In this document: piece after piece, positions 34,285 through 42,948 of the stretch | How positions within the stretch are numbered: position 1 is the stretch's first letter | Layout: the number at the start of each line of letters is the position of its first letter | Origin: Bacteroidales bacterium 52_46 | Lineage (GTDB): Bacteria; Bacteroidota; Bacteroidia; Bacteroidales; Muribaculaceae | Length of the DNA: 64,000 bases | Direction: 5' to 3' | Assembly (NCBI GenBank): GCA_001915385.1 | Contig: MNQK01000001.1 | Location: 201,868-265,867 of the forward strand | Notes under the pieces: model-generated | What the model was told of the DNA's origin: nothing | The model's input: the letters and a program-made list of their open reading frames with translations, nothing else | Databases searched by the model: none | Program-made: the position numbers and the translations under genes

Positions 34285-35112
34285 ATGAAGAAAAAGAACA
34301 TTATAACCCGCTCCGTATCGGGAGCCGTGTATGTAGGACTGCTCATCGGGGCAGTATTGTCGGGAGGAATATGGATTGTACTTCTGACAAGCCTGCTTGC
34401 CATGGTCGGAGTCTACGAATTCATAGCTATGACAAGCGAGGGGAAGTTCCCGCGCTTCGCGTCGCTGCTCGACATATCGGCAGCGATAATGCTTCAAGTA
34501 GCGGCCGGAGTAAGCTTTACCGGCTCACGCAAGGCATTCCTGACACTGATGATGGTGTACATACTGCTCATTGTGGCGCGTACCGTCACGCAGCTTTACG
34601 CCGTGCACCGCAATTCGGTCAACTCCCTGTCGCGCTCCATGATGGCGCAGATGTATGTGGCGATGCCTCTCGCGCTTTTCTCCGCATTATATTTCACCTT
34701 CACCCCGCATATCATGCTCGCGATACTCGTGTTCATCTGGGTCAACGACACGGGTGCGTTCTGCGTCGGCTCGACAATGGGTCGCCACAAACTGTTCGAA
34801 CGCATCTCTCCCAAAAAGACATGGGAAGGATTCTGGGGCGGCATGCTGTTCTGCGTTATTGCAGCATTCATAATGCGCGGATTTTTCCCTCAGTATTACG
34901 ACATCATGAGCTACGGCGATATGTGTCGTATGGGCATACTCGTATCCATATTCGCCACTCTCGGCGACCTTGTCGAGTCGCAGATCAAACGCACGTGCGG
35001 CGTAAAGGACTCAGGCAAACTCATCCCGGGCCACGGCGGCATACTCGACCGCATCGACTCGCTACTGCTCGTGGTGCCTGTATCGTTGATTTATCTCTAT
35101 TTCATATCCTAA
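34285..35112 (+). CDS. cdsA: Phosphatidate cytidylyltransferase
   Basis: This 275-residue integral membrane enzyme makes CDP-diacylglycerol from phosphatidate and CTP. It has about eight hydrophobic helices and the full family signature near the C-terminus (SQIKRTCGVKDSGKLIPGHG, then GILDRIDS). The start MKKKNIITRSVSGAVY is chosen because the preceding in-frame codons (to 34198) overlap the FolK-like gene and have no membrane character. purM follows 20 bp downstream. Confidence 0.93.
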   Translation: MKKKNIITRSVSGAVYVGLLIGAVLSGGIWIVLLTSLLAMVGVYEFIAMTSEGKFPRFASLLDISAAIMLQVAAGVSFTGSRKAFLTLMMVYILLIVARTVTQLYAVHRNSVNSLSRSMMAQMYVAMPLALFSALYFTFTPHIMLAILVFIWVNDTGAFCVGSTMGRHKLFERISPKKTWEGFWGGMLFCVIAAFIMRGFFPQYYDIMSYGDMCRMGILVSIFATLGDLVESQIKRTCGVKDSGKLIPGHGGILDRIDSLLLVVPVSLIYLYFIS

Positions 35113-35132
35113 GGTAAACAATTTTCATCACA

Positions 35133-36299
35133 ATGACTGACCAAAGATATAATCTCCGGGGCGTCTCGGCATCGAAAGAGGATGTACACAACGCCATCAA
35201 GAACGTAGACAAAGGACTTTACCCCAAAGCATTCTGCAAGATTATCCCCGACATACTCGGAGGTGATCCCGACTGGTGCAATATCATGCATGCCGACGGA
35301 GCGGGCACGAAATCGTCGCTCGCATACGTATACTGGCGTGAGACCGGCGACATCAGCGTGTGGAAAGGGATTGCCCAGGACGCCCTGATAATGAACATCG
35401 ACGACCTGCTCTGCGTGGGCGCGACCGACAATATACTCCTTTCATCGACCATCGGACGTAACAAGCACCTCATCCCCGGCGAAGTCATATCGGCGATAAT
35501 CAACGGCACCGAGGAACTGCTCGAGGAACTGCGCGGCCAGGGCGTTACGATTTATTCTACCGGAGGTGAGACCGCCGACGTGGGCGACCTCGTGCGTACC
35601 ATCATCGTCGACTCCACCGTTACCTGCCGCATGCGCCGCAGCGACGTCATCAACAACGCCAACATAGCCGCCGGCGACGTCATTGTAGGTCTTGCATCCT
35701 ACGGCAAAGCCACATACGAGAGCGAATACAACGGCGGCATGGGCTCCAACGGCCTCACTTCAGCCCGTCACGACGTGTTCGGCAAATATCTCGCCGAGCG
35801 TTATCCCGAAAGCTACGATGCCGCAGTGCCTCAGGAGCTCGTATATTCGGGGAGCACAGCCCTGACCGACACGGTCGAGGACGTACCTGTAAATGCCGGC
35901 AAGCTCGTACTGTCGCCGACGCGCACCTACGCGCCTGTCATCAAAGCCATCCTCGACAAGATGCGCAGCGACATCCACGGCATGGTACACTGCTCGGGAG
36001 GCGCTCAGACCAAGGTGATGCATTTCGTCGAAAACAAGCACGTCATCAAGGACAACCTGTTCCCAGTGCCACCGTTGTTCGACCTTATACAGCGTCAGTC
36101 GGGCACTCCATGGGAGGAGATGTACAAAGTGTTCAACATGGGACACCGCATGGAAATCTATCTCGCGCCCGAACATGCACAGGCCATAATCGACATCGCC
36201 GCCGGTTTCGGCATCGAAGCCCGCATAGTCGGGCGCGTAGAGGCCGCACCAGCCAACCGCCTTACCATAATTTCCGACAAAGGCACATTCGAATACTAA
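35133..36299 (+). CDS. purM: Phosphoribosylformylglycinamidine cyclo-ligase
   Basis: This 388-residue AIR synthase acts at step five of purine synthesis, closing FGAM to AIR with ATP. It belongs to the PurM/PurL/SelD fold: HADGAGTKSSLAY near residue 55, NIDDLLCVGATDNILL, STGGETADVGDL, SYGKATYESEYNGGMGSNGL and MVHCSGGAQTK are visible. It is the long Bacteroidetes form (E. coli PurM is ~345 residues). A small hairpin TTGAATCC/GGATTCAA (36333-36355) and a CCGCGG-type repeat follow. Confidence 0.9.
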   Translation: MTDQRYNLRGVSASKEDVHNAIKNVDKGLYPKAFCKIIPDILGGDPDWCNIMHADGAGTKSSLAYVYWRETGDISVWKGIAQDALIMNIDDLLCVGATDNILLSSTIGRNKHLIPGEVISAIINGTEELLEELRGQGVTIYSTGGETADVGDLVRTIIVDSTVTCRMRRSDVINNANIAAGDVIVGLASYGKATYESEYNGGMGSNGLTSARHDVFGKYLAERYPESYDAAVPQELVYSGSTALTDTVEDVPVNAGKLVLSPTRTYAPVIKAILDKMRSDIHGMVHCSGGAQTKVMHFVENKHVIKDNLFPVPPLFDLIQRQSGTPWEEMYKVFNMGHRMEIYLAPEHAQAIIDIAAGFGIEARIVGRVEAAPANRLTIISDKGTFEY

Positions 36300-36359
36300 A
36301 CGGTGTTTCAAACTACGCCAATATCTGCATAATTGAATCCTGCATACGGATTCAATGAA

Positions 36360-36427
36360 CCGCGGTTGAAAACCGCGGCTACTACAATACTGACCATCAG
36401 CATAGTGGCCGCGGTTTCCAACCGCGG
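36360..36427. repeat. CCGCGG-type palindromic repeat, copy 2
   Basis: Arms 36360-36384 and 36403-36427 are 25-bp inverted repeats around an 18-bp loop, with core CCGCGGTTGAAAACCGCGG and CTACTA. Each arm is itself nearly palindromic, so cruciforms or double hairpins are possible. It matches copies at 2401-2509 and 51514-51591. It lies between purM and the mltF-like gene. Confidence 0.85.
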
Positions 36428-36451
36428 TTAGTTTGTCCTTGCGTCATTTGC

Positions 36452-37930
36452 ATGAAACTTTTTCAAGAGTGCAGGCGTTTGTATATACGTGAGGATTATA
36501 AACTAATTTCGATTCACGTGTTTTACTTCAATATATCGGGACGGACAGCAAGACATGCGTTGGCGGCAGTGGCAGCAGCCACCGTGGCACTGGCTACAGC
36601 CTCTTGCAGCAAAAGTGACGGAAACACATCGCAGCATCTTGAGAATCACACTCTCCCCGACACCCTTGTCATAGCCACACTCTACTCTCCGAGTTCCTAC
36701 TTCATATACCGTGACGAACCGATGGGCTACGACTATAACCTCATATACCAGTTCGCCCAGGACAAAGGCCTGGAACTCAAGATAGAGGTAGCGCCGTCGG
36801 TGCACCGAGCCATCGAGATGCTCGACAGCGGACACGTCGACCTCATTGCCTACGAAATACCCGAAATCACCGAATATAAGGACAAACTTGTGCCCTGCGG
36901 ACCGCGCAACGAGTCATATCAGGTGCTTGTACAGCCCAAAATAGAAGGAAAGGCACAGATTACCGACGTGACCGACCTGCCCGGACACGAAGTCGCGGTG
37001 GAAGACGGCACTAAATACATGTACCGCCTTGAGAACCTTGACGACGAGCTCGGAGGCGGCATCATCATCAATGCAATCGACGCCGACACCATCGACGCCG
37101 AAGCACTCATCGAGATGGTTGCCGACAGGAAAATACCGCTCACTATTGTCGACAACAATATCGCCCAGATCAATGCCACTTACTTCCCTACGCTCGATAT
37201 TTCGGTAGATGTCAGTTTCCCGCAGGAATCGGCGTGGGCTGTATCGACCAAATATGCGTGGCTCGGCGACTCAATCGACGCATGGCTTGACACCGACCAG
37301 TCGCGCGCGACCAACGCCGAGCTCCACAAGCGGTATTTCGAGCAGGCCAAGGCTCCGCAAGTGGCCATGTCGCTTGACCTGAGCGACGGAACTATTTCAA
37401 AATACGACGCCTGGTTCAAGAAATATGCCTCAAGCATAGGATGGGACTGGCGCCTGCTCGCGTCGCAAAGCTTCCAGGAGAGCCGCTTCAACCCCAAAGC
37501 CAAATCATGGGCGGGCGCACGCGGACTCATGCAGCTTATGCCGCGCACGGCCAGGGCCTACAATCTCCCCGCCAAAAAGATGAACGACCCCGAATCATCA
37601 ATCGCGACATCGGTAAAGATGCTCGACGACCTCGACAAGATGCTGATGAAAAAAGTTCCCGACGACCGTGAGCGCCAGAAATTCATTCTCGCCTGCTACA
37701 ACGGCGGCATCGGACACGTGACCGACGCGATGGCACTTGCCGAAAAATACGGAATGGACCCCACGAAATGGGACGGCAATGTGGAGAAGGCCATACTAAT
37801 GAAATCAAATCCCGAATACTACAATGACCCTGTAGTGAAATACGGATATATGCGAGGCCGCGAGACAACCGGATACGTGGACAAAATCATGAAATACTAC
37901 GACAGGTTCAAACGCGAGATACCCGCATGA
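36452..37930 (+). CDS. MltF-like lytic transglycosylase lipoprotein
   Basis: The protein joins an amino-acid-binding-protein-like domain (TLVIATLYSPSSYFIYRDEP, residues ~70-290) to a C-terminal SLT lysozyme-like domain (~325-480) with the catalytic Glu in LASQSFQESRFNPKAKSW and GLMQLMP, the MltF layout. It cuts peptidoglycan glycan strands to 1,6-anhydro ends. A lipobox-like TASC at Cys52 suggests an outer-membrane lipoprotein. The start is uncertain: 51 residues is long for a signal, and a GTG at 36518 would give a normal one, with a near-consensus -7 box TAATTTCG (36504-36511) just upstream. Confidence 0.87.
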   Translation: MKLFQECRRLYIREDYKLISIHVFYFNISGRTARHALAAVAAATVALATASCSKSDGNTSQHLENHTLPDTLVIATLYSPSSYFIYRDEPMGYDYNLIYQFAQDKGLELKIEVAPSVHRAIEMLDSGHVDLIAYEIPEITEYKDKLVPCGPRNESYQVLVQPKIEGKAQITDVTDLPGHEVAVEDGTKYMYRLENLDDELGGGIIINAIDADTIDAEALIEMVADRKIPLTIVDNNIAQINATYFPTLDISVDVSFPQESAWAVSTKYAWLGDSIDAWLDTDQSRATNAELHKRYFEQAKAPQVAMSLDLSDGTISKYDAWFKKYASSIGWDWRLLASQSFQESRFNPKAKSWAGARGLMQLMPRTARAYNLPAKKMNDPESSIATSVKMLDDLDKMLMKKVPDDRERQKFILACYNGGIGHVTDAMALAEKYGMDPTKWDGNVEKAILMKSNPEYYNDPVVKYGYMRGRETTGYVDKIMKYYDRFKREIPA

Positions 37931-38088
37931 GGTCTGCAAAATTTTATTTGCTCAATTTTTTATGAAAATTTCAGCATATTAAGTTAATTTTTTGTACCTT
38001 TATTCACTCTAAAGATACCCGGTGCGCGCCGTCGCATCGGAAACGATAGCAACAAACAATTATTGATAACATTATCAACGACTTATTT

Positions 38089-38637
38089 ATGAAAAAGACT
38101 TATCTTAGCGCAGCATTGATACTCACTGTCGCTGCATCGTTCTCCTTCTCGTCATGTATCGGCAGCTTCTCCCTCACCAATAAGCTCCTGAACTGGAACA
38201 AAGGTGTAAGCAACAAGTTTGTCAACGAACTGATATTCTTCGGTTTCTGGATACTTCCCGTATATGAGGTAACGACATTGGCCGACCTCCTCGTACTCAA
38301 CTCAATCGAGTTCTGGAGCGGCAACAATCCTGTGGCCAAAGGCACCAAAGTGATTGACGGACAGGACGGACGCTATCTGGTTGAATGCGACGGCAAGGGT
38401 TATACCATCACTTCGGAAAACGACGGCTCGGTAGTGCGTCTCGACTTCGACTCGGCCGACAAGTCATGGAGCGTAGAGGCCGACGGCAAGAGCGTCAAAC
38501 TGATGTCGTTTGTCGACGATACCCATGTCAACATGCTTGACGCCAACGGCGATTACCGTCTCATCGAACTGTCGGACGCCGGTGTACTGGCATATCAGGA
38601 GATAGTTTCAGGCCAGATGTTCATGGCAGCCCGCTGA
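38089..38637 (+). CDS. DUF3332 lipoprotein
   Basis: This 182-residue protein has a lipoprotein signal with lipobox SSCIGSFSLT at about Cys23. The N-terminal segment FSLTNKLLNWNKGVSNKFVN and following hydrophobic IFFGFWILPVYEVTTLADLL are diagnostic of DUF3332, and the rest is beta-rich. Function is unknown; it is common in Bacteroidales envelopes. The gene stands alone with AT-rich flanks. Confidence 0.85.
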   Translation: MKKTYLSAALILTVAASFSFSSCIGSFSLTNKLLNWNKGVSNKFVNELIFFGFWILPVYEVTTLADLLVLNSIEFWSGNNPVAKGTKVIDGQDGRYLVECDGKGYTITSENDGSVVRLDFDSADKSWSVEADGKSVKLMSFVDDTHVNMLDANGDYRLIELSDAGVLAYQEIVSGQMFMAAR

Positions 38638-38707
38638 TATACTGTGTGTCAGTATTTTGGCACGACTTGTTATTTTTATTCGGACAACATTCTAACAAAC
38701 ACAAATA

Positions 38708-40456
38708 ATGGAAAACGAAGAATTGATTAAAACAGTCACCGAAAAGGCAAAAGGCTGGCTCGGCGACGGATATGACGAAGAAACCCGCAAAGAGGTGGAA
38801 CGCATGCTCAATGCCGACGACAAGACAGAACTTATCGAATCATTCTACAAAGACCTCGAATTCGGCACCGGCGGTCTGCGCGGCATCATGGGCGCAGGCT
38901 CCAACCGTATGAACATATATACAGTCGGCGCAGCCACCCAGGGACTCGCCAACTACCTTCTCGAAGCATTCCGCGACCTGCCGCAAATCAGCGTTGTCGT
39001 AGGTCACGACGTGCGCAACAACTCACGCAAATTCGCCGAAATCGTTGCCGCCATCTTCTCGGCCAACGGCATCAAGGCATACCTCTTCGAGGACTTCCGC
39101 CCCACCCCCGAACTTTCGTTCGCCATCCGCCATCTCGGATGCCAGAGCGGTGTCAACATCACGGCGTCACACAATCCCAAGGAATATAACGGCTACAAGG
39201 CCTACTGGGCCGACGGCGCGCAGATTATCGCTCCCCACGACGTGAATATCATCGACCACGTCAACAAAATCAAGAGCGTGAGCGAAATCAAGTTCAACGG
39301 CAATCCCGAGCTTATCCAGATTATCGGCAAGGAAATCGACGATGCGTTCCTGACTGCCATCAAAGGACTCTCGCTCAGCCCCGAAGCTATCAAGCGTCAC
39401 GCCGATCTCAAGATAGTATATACCCCTATCCACGGCACCGGCGTCAAGATGATTCCCGCTTCGCTCAAGAACTACGGCTTCACCAACATAATCCACGTAC
39501 CCGAACAGGATATACCTTCGGGCGATTTCCCCACCGTGGAATCACCCAACCCCGAAGTACCCTCGGCCATGGCAATGGCTATCGCAAAGGCCAAGGAAGT
39601 GGGAGCCGACCTCGTTGTGGCATCCGACCCCGACGCCGACCGTATCGGCTGCGTCATCCGCGACAACAAGGGTGAGTACGTGCTCATCAACGGCAACCAG
39701 ATAGTCATGATACTCCTCAACTACCTGATGACACGCAACGCCGAGCTCGGCATGCTCAAGGGCAACGAGTACATCGTAAAGACAATCGTGACCACCGAGA
39801 CCATCAAGGCTATCGCCGACGCATGGAACATACGCATGTTTGACTGCTACACCGGCTTCAAGTGGATTGCCGCCGTAATACGCGACCACGAGGACACTTC
39901 ACGCTACCTCGGCGGCGGCGAAGAGAGCTACGGCTTCCTTGCCGAAGACTTCGCACGCGACAAAGACTCCGTATCAGCCATCTCGCTCATGGCCGAAATA
40001 TGCGCATGGGCTAAGGATAAAGGCATGGACTTCCTGCAGATGCTCCAGGACATCTACATCAAATACGGCTTCTCACGCGAAGAGGGTATCTCGGTAGTGC
40101 GCAAAGGCAAATCGGGCGCCGAAGAGATTATAGCCATGATGAAGGCATTCCGCTCCAATCCTCCCGAATCGCTGGGCGGAAGCAAGGTTGTCACCATCAA
40201 GGACTACGCCGACCTCAACGTGACCGATGTCACCACCGGCACAGTATCCAAGATGGATATGCCTACCACGTCAAATGTGCTCCAGTATTTCACCGAAGAC
40301 GGCACGAAGGTATCTATACGTCCGTCGGGCACCGAGCCCAAGATTAAATTCTACATCGAGGTGAAGGGCACTATGGCTACCAACGCCGACTATGACAAGG
40401 CCATCAACGAGGCCGACAACAAGATTGCCGCAGTCAAGACCGACCTCGGCATCTGA
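38708..40456 (+). CDS. Phosphoglucomutase/phosphomannomutase-type mutase
   Basis: This 582-residue alpha-D-phosphohexomutase interconverts 1- and 6-phosphosugars, feeding nucleotide-sugar synthesis. The phosphoserine loop is NITASHNPKEYNGYK (~residue 157), the metal-binding loop ASDPDADRIG (~305), the sugar-specificity loop GGEESYGFL (~400), and the phosphate-binding site RPSGTEPKIKFY (~538). The length and GEES/GTEPK pattern fit the PgcA-like long form. A hairpin at 40474-40520 follows. Confidence 0.93.
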   Translation: MENEELIKTVTEKAKGWLGDGYDEETRKEVERMLNADDKTELIESFYKDLEFGTGGLRGIMGAGSNRMNIYTVGAATQGLANYLLEAFRDLPQISVVVGHDVRNNSRKFAEIVAAIFSANGIKAYLFEDFRPTPELSFAIRHLGCQSGVNITASHNPKEYNGYKAYWADGAQIIAPHDVNIIDHVNKIKSVSEIKFNGNPELIQIIGKEIDDAFLTAIKGLSLSPEAIKRHADLKIVYTPIHGTGVKMIPASLKNYGFTNIIHVPEQDIPSGDFPTVESPNPEVPSAMAMAIAKAKEVGADLVVASDPDADRIGCVIRDNKGEYVLINGNQIVMILLNYLMTRNAELGMLKGNEYIVKTIVTTETIKAIADAWNIRMFDCYTGFKWIAAVIRDHEDTSRYLGGGEESYGFLAEDFARDKDSVSAISLMAEICAWAKDKGMDFLQMLQDIYIKYGFSREEGISVVRKGKSGAEEIIAMMKAFRSNPPESLGGSKVVTIKDYADLNVTDVTTGTVSKMDMPTTSNVLQYFTEDGTKVSIRPSGTEPKIKFYIEVKGTMATNADYDKAINEADNKIAAVKTDLGI

Positions 40457-40473
40457 TAAAGTAAAAATCACCG

Positions 40474-40520
40474 AAGGGTGTGTCATAATGCCTGAAAAAG
40501 ACATTGTGGCACACCTTTTT
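40474..40520. terminator. Imperfect hairpin terminator
   Basis: AAGGGTGTGTCATAATG and CATTGTGGCACACCTTTTT pair with two mismatches around a short loop and run into T5 at 40516-40520. It lies directly after the mutase stop codon and before the pseudouridine synthase start at 40539. Confidence 0.65.
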
Positions 40521-40538
40521 AATCATATTTATCGCATC

Positions 40539-41213
40539 ATGGAGGTAGTCTACGAGGACAACCATATCATCATCGTCAACAAGGCCGTGGGCGAAATCGT
40601 GCAGGGCGACAAGACAGGCGACACACCGCTGAGCGAGATTGTCGGGCAATGGCTTAAGGAGAAATACGCCAAACCGGGCAACGTGTTTGTCGGCGTGGCG
40701 CATCGTCTCGACCGTCCGGTAGCGGGGCTTGTAGTGTTTGCCAAGACGTCGAAGGCTCTCACGCGGCTCAACGAGATGTTCCGCAACGGCGACGTGCACA
40801 AAACCTACTGGGCCATATCGCGCGGCGTTCCGCAGCAGCCGGAGGGTGAGCTGACCCACTATATCACGACCGTGGAGCGCACCAACAAGTCATACGCCTA
40901 TACCGAGCCGCGTCCAAATGCCAAGGAGGCACGGCTGCGCTACCGGGTCATAGGCAAGTCTGACCGCTACAACCTGATAGAAGTAAATCTGCTCACAGGA
41001 CGCAAGCATCAGATACGCGTGCAGCTGTCGGCTATCGGCTGCCCCATAAAGGGAGACTTGAAATATGGCGACAAACGCAGCAATCCCAACGGCGGCATAT
41101 CGCTGCTCGCCCGCCGGATTGAATTCATACACCCCGTATCAAAGGAACCCATTGTCGTGGAAGCGCCATTGCCGACCGACGACCCGTTATGGAAAATCCT
41201 GACGCAAGAGTGA
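40539..41213 (+). CDS. RluA-family pseudouridine synthase
   Basis: From MEVVYEDNHIIIVNK the product is 224 residues. It has the catalytic Asp in VAHRLDRPVAGLVVFAKTSK (HRLDRxxxG) and the C-terminal LLTGRKHQIRVQLSAIGCPI, both standard for RluA-type enzymes that isomerise uridine in rRNA or tRNA. No N-terminal S4 domain is present, so the target is not predicted. The in-frame codons upstream overlap the terminator hairpin and are not thought to be translated. Confidence 0.9.
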   Translation: MEVVYEDNHIIIVNKAVGEIVQGDKTGDTPLSEIVGQWLKEKYAKPGNVFVGVAHRLDRPVAGLVVFAKTSKALTRLNEMFRNGDVHKTYWAISRGVPQQPEGELTHYITTVERTNKSYAYTEPRPNAKEARLRYRVIGKSDRYNLIEVNLLTGRKHQIRVQLSAIGCPIKGDLKYGDKRSNPNGGISLLARRIEFIHPVSKEPIVVEAPLPTDDPLWKILTQE

Positions 41214-41240
41214 CGAAATCGATAAATAAAATGGAGAAAA

Positions 41241-41528
41241 TGCCGGTTACTTAAGGATGACGTCCGGAGGACGTTGATTATTCGTAACCACGTACGCCGA
41301 AGCTTGCTGAGGCGTGCGTGGCAAGTTATCAGCTCGGAAGCGGGGCGTCCGGAGGACGCCGATTTACATAACTCCATTTATGATAAAAAGCCGGTAACTA
41401 AGTAAATCGGCGTCCTCCGGACGCCTGCTCACATGTCCATAATTCCCCGCATGCCTCCGTTTCACTCCGGCATACGGGGTTACGAATAATCGGCGTCCTC
41501 CGGACGCTCCGGTGGTAAGTATACAGCA
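41241..41528. repeat. Nested-hairpin element, copy 1
   Basis: This 288-bp element is bounded by TGCCGGTTACTTAAG (41241-41255) and TAAGTATACAGCA (41516-41528), an inverted pair matching the terminal repeat TGCTGTTTACTTAAG. Inside are 24-bp perfect inverted arms (41344-41367 and 41402-41425) with GGCGTCCGGAGGACGCC, and outer arms with ATTATTCGTAACC. The interior is a reverse-oriented, roughly 85% identical copy of 56637-56886. No coding capacity. It is a candidate non-autonomous mobile or regulatory element. Confidence 0.8.
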
Positions 41529-41537
41529 TTGGAACTC

Positions 41538-41603
41538 GATTTATCGCGTCCGGGCCATACGAATGTAAATTTTCTATACCGATATAAGCGGACGCGATAA
41601 ATC
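41538..41603. repeat. GATTTATCGCGTCC inverted repeat
   Basis: GATTTATCGCGTCCG (41538-41552) and CGGACGCGATAAATC (41589-41603) are perfect inverted arms around a 36-bp loop. The tail TCGCGTCCCTACAATTT recurs at 44615-44634 beside element copy 3, so this is another interspersed module. Confidence 0.8.
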
Positions 41604-41647
41604 GCGTCCCTACAATTTGATTGAAGTATATTCAAACCCTGCAATGC

Positions 41648-42592
41648 ATGAAAAAAGAAGACCTCAGAATAGTATTTCTCGGCACGCCTGACTTCGCGGT
41701 CGAGAGCCTTGACCTGCTTGTAAAAAACGGATTCAATATCGTGGGCGTGGTAACGGCCACCGACAAACCTGCCGGACGCGGCCACAAGATGCTCCCCTCG
41801 GCTGTAAAACAATATGCGGTAGAACACGGACTGCACCTCATGCAACCCGAACGCCTGAAAGACGAGGCGTTTGTCGACGAGCTCCGCAGCCTCAACGCCG
41901 ACCTTTTCATCGTAATAGCATTCCGCATGCTTCCGGAAGTGGTATGGCAGATGCCGCGACTCGGCACATTCAACCTACACGCCTCGCTGCTTCCCAAATA
42001 CCGCGGCGCAGCTCCGATAAACTGGGCTGTAATCAACGGCGAAAAGGAGACCGGCGTCACCACATTTTTCCTGCGCCACGAAATAGATACCGGCGACGTC
42101 ATCCAGCAGCAAAGCATCGCCATCGGCGAGGATGAGAACGTAGGGTCGGTGCACGACCGCCTCATGCATCTCGGTGCGCAACTCACTCTCGACACTGTCA
42201 ACGCGATACTTGACGGCACCGTCACCTCAATACCGCAAAGCTGTTTCAGTGCCATTGAGCCAACTCCGGCTCCGAAGATATTCCGCGATACATGCCATAT
42301 CGACCTTGCGCGTACCGCGGCCGAAGTGCACAATCTTGTACGCGGGCTCTCACCCTACCCCGGAGCATGGATTGACATCACTCTTGCCGACGGAACGCCC
42401 CTCACCGCAAAGATATTCGAGACGAAACCTACAGCATCGCCTGCCCCCGCATCTGAGCAAGGTAAAGTCTACGCCCACGACGGCCATCTCTACCTCGGAG
42501 CAGCCGACCGCGCAGTAGAAATACTGTCGCTGCAGCCTGCCGGCAAACGCCGCATGACAGCCGACGAATTTCTACGCGGCACGCGGCTGTGA
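41648..42592 (+). CDS. fmt: Methionyl-tRNA formyltransferase
   Basis: This enzyme formylates initiator Met-tRNA with 10-formyl-THF. IVFLGTPDFAVESLDLL opens the Rossmann fold; the catalytic loop FNLHASLLPKYRGAAPINWA (~residue 110) and the C-terminal OB-like domain are present, ending KRRMTADEFLRGTRL. The start MKKEDLRIVFLGTPD is preferred to an in-frame Met nine codons earlier. Total 314 residues, standard length. Confidence 0.95.
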   Translation: MKKEDLRIVFLGTPDFAVESLDLLVKNGFNIVGVVTATDKPAGRGHKMLPSAVKQYAVEHGLHLMQPERLKDEAFVDELRSLNADLFIVIAFRMLPEVVWQMPRLGTFNLHASLLPKYRGAAPINWAVINGEKETGVTTFFLRHEIDTGDVIQQQSIAIGEDENVGSVHDRLMHLGAQLTLDTVNAILDGTVTSIPQSCFSAIEPTPAPKIFRDTCHIDLARTAAEVHNLVRGLSPYPGAWIDITLADGTPLTAKIFETKPTASPAPASEQGKVYAHDGHLYLGAADRAVEILSLQPAGKRRMTADEFLRGTRL

Positions 42593-42603
42593 TATAAGAT
42601 AAA

Positions 42604-42948
42604 GTGAACACTGTCTTCGCAGAGCAGGAATATTATGTCATGGCAAACAGGACGCTTCTCGAAAGTCTGGTAAACAATCTCGTGGTCAATGCCGTGCGTA
42701 GTTCAGGAGAAGTCGACATATCGCTGACCGGGTGCCGACTTAGTGTAAGCAATCCGTCGCAAAACGGAAAGCCGCTTGACCGCGACAGGCTGTTCCGCCG
42801 CTTCGCTTCGACACCCGGCACGAAAGGCAACGGCCTTGGCCTTGCAATTGCCAAAGCCGTATGCGACGTCCATCACTGGGATATAGAGTATGATTTTACA
42901 GGCGGCTGTCATCAATTCACGGTCAAGCTGAAAGGGTTTCAGAAATGA
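42604..42948 (+). pseudogene. Truncated sensor histidine kinase (ATPase domain only)
   Basis: The 114 codons match the C-terminal HATPase domain of a two-component kinase: an N-box (ESLVNNLVVNAVRSSG), then LSVSNPSQNGKPLDRDRLFR and the F/G2 boxes FASTPGTKGNGLGLAIAKAV. The sensor, membrane and His-phosphorylation parts are missing, and the fragment joins almost directly to the fmt 3' end, 11 bp away, starting at a doubtful GTG. No response regulator is nearby. It is best read as a remnant; a stand-alone GHKL ATPase is possible but less likely. Its end overlaps the convergent porin gene by 10 bp. Confidence 0.75.
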
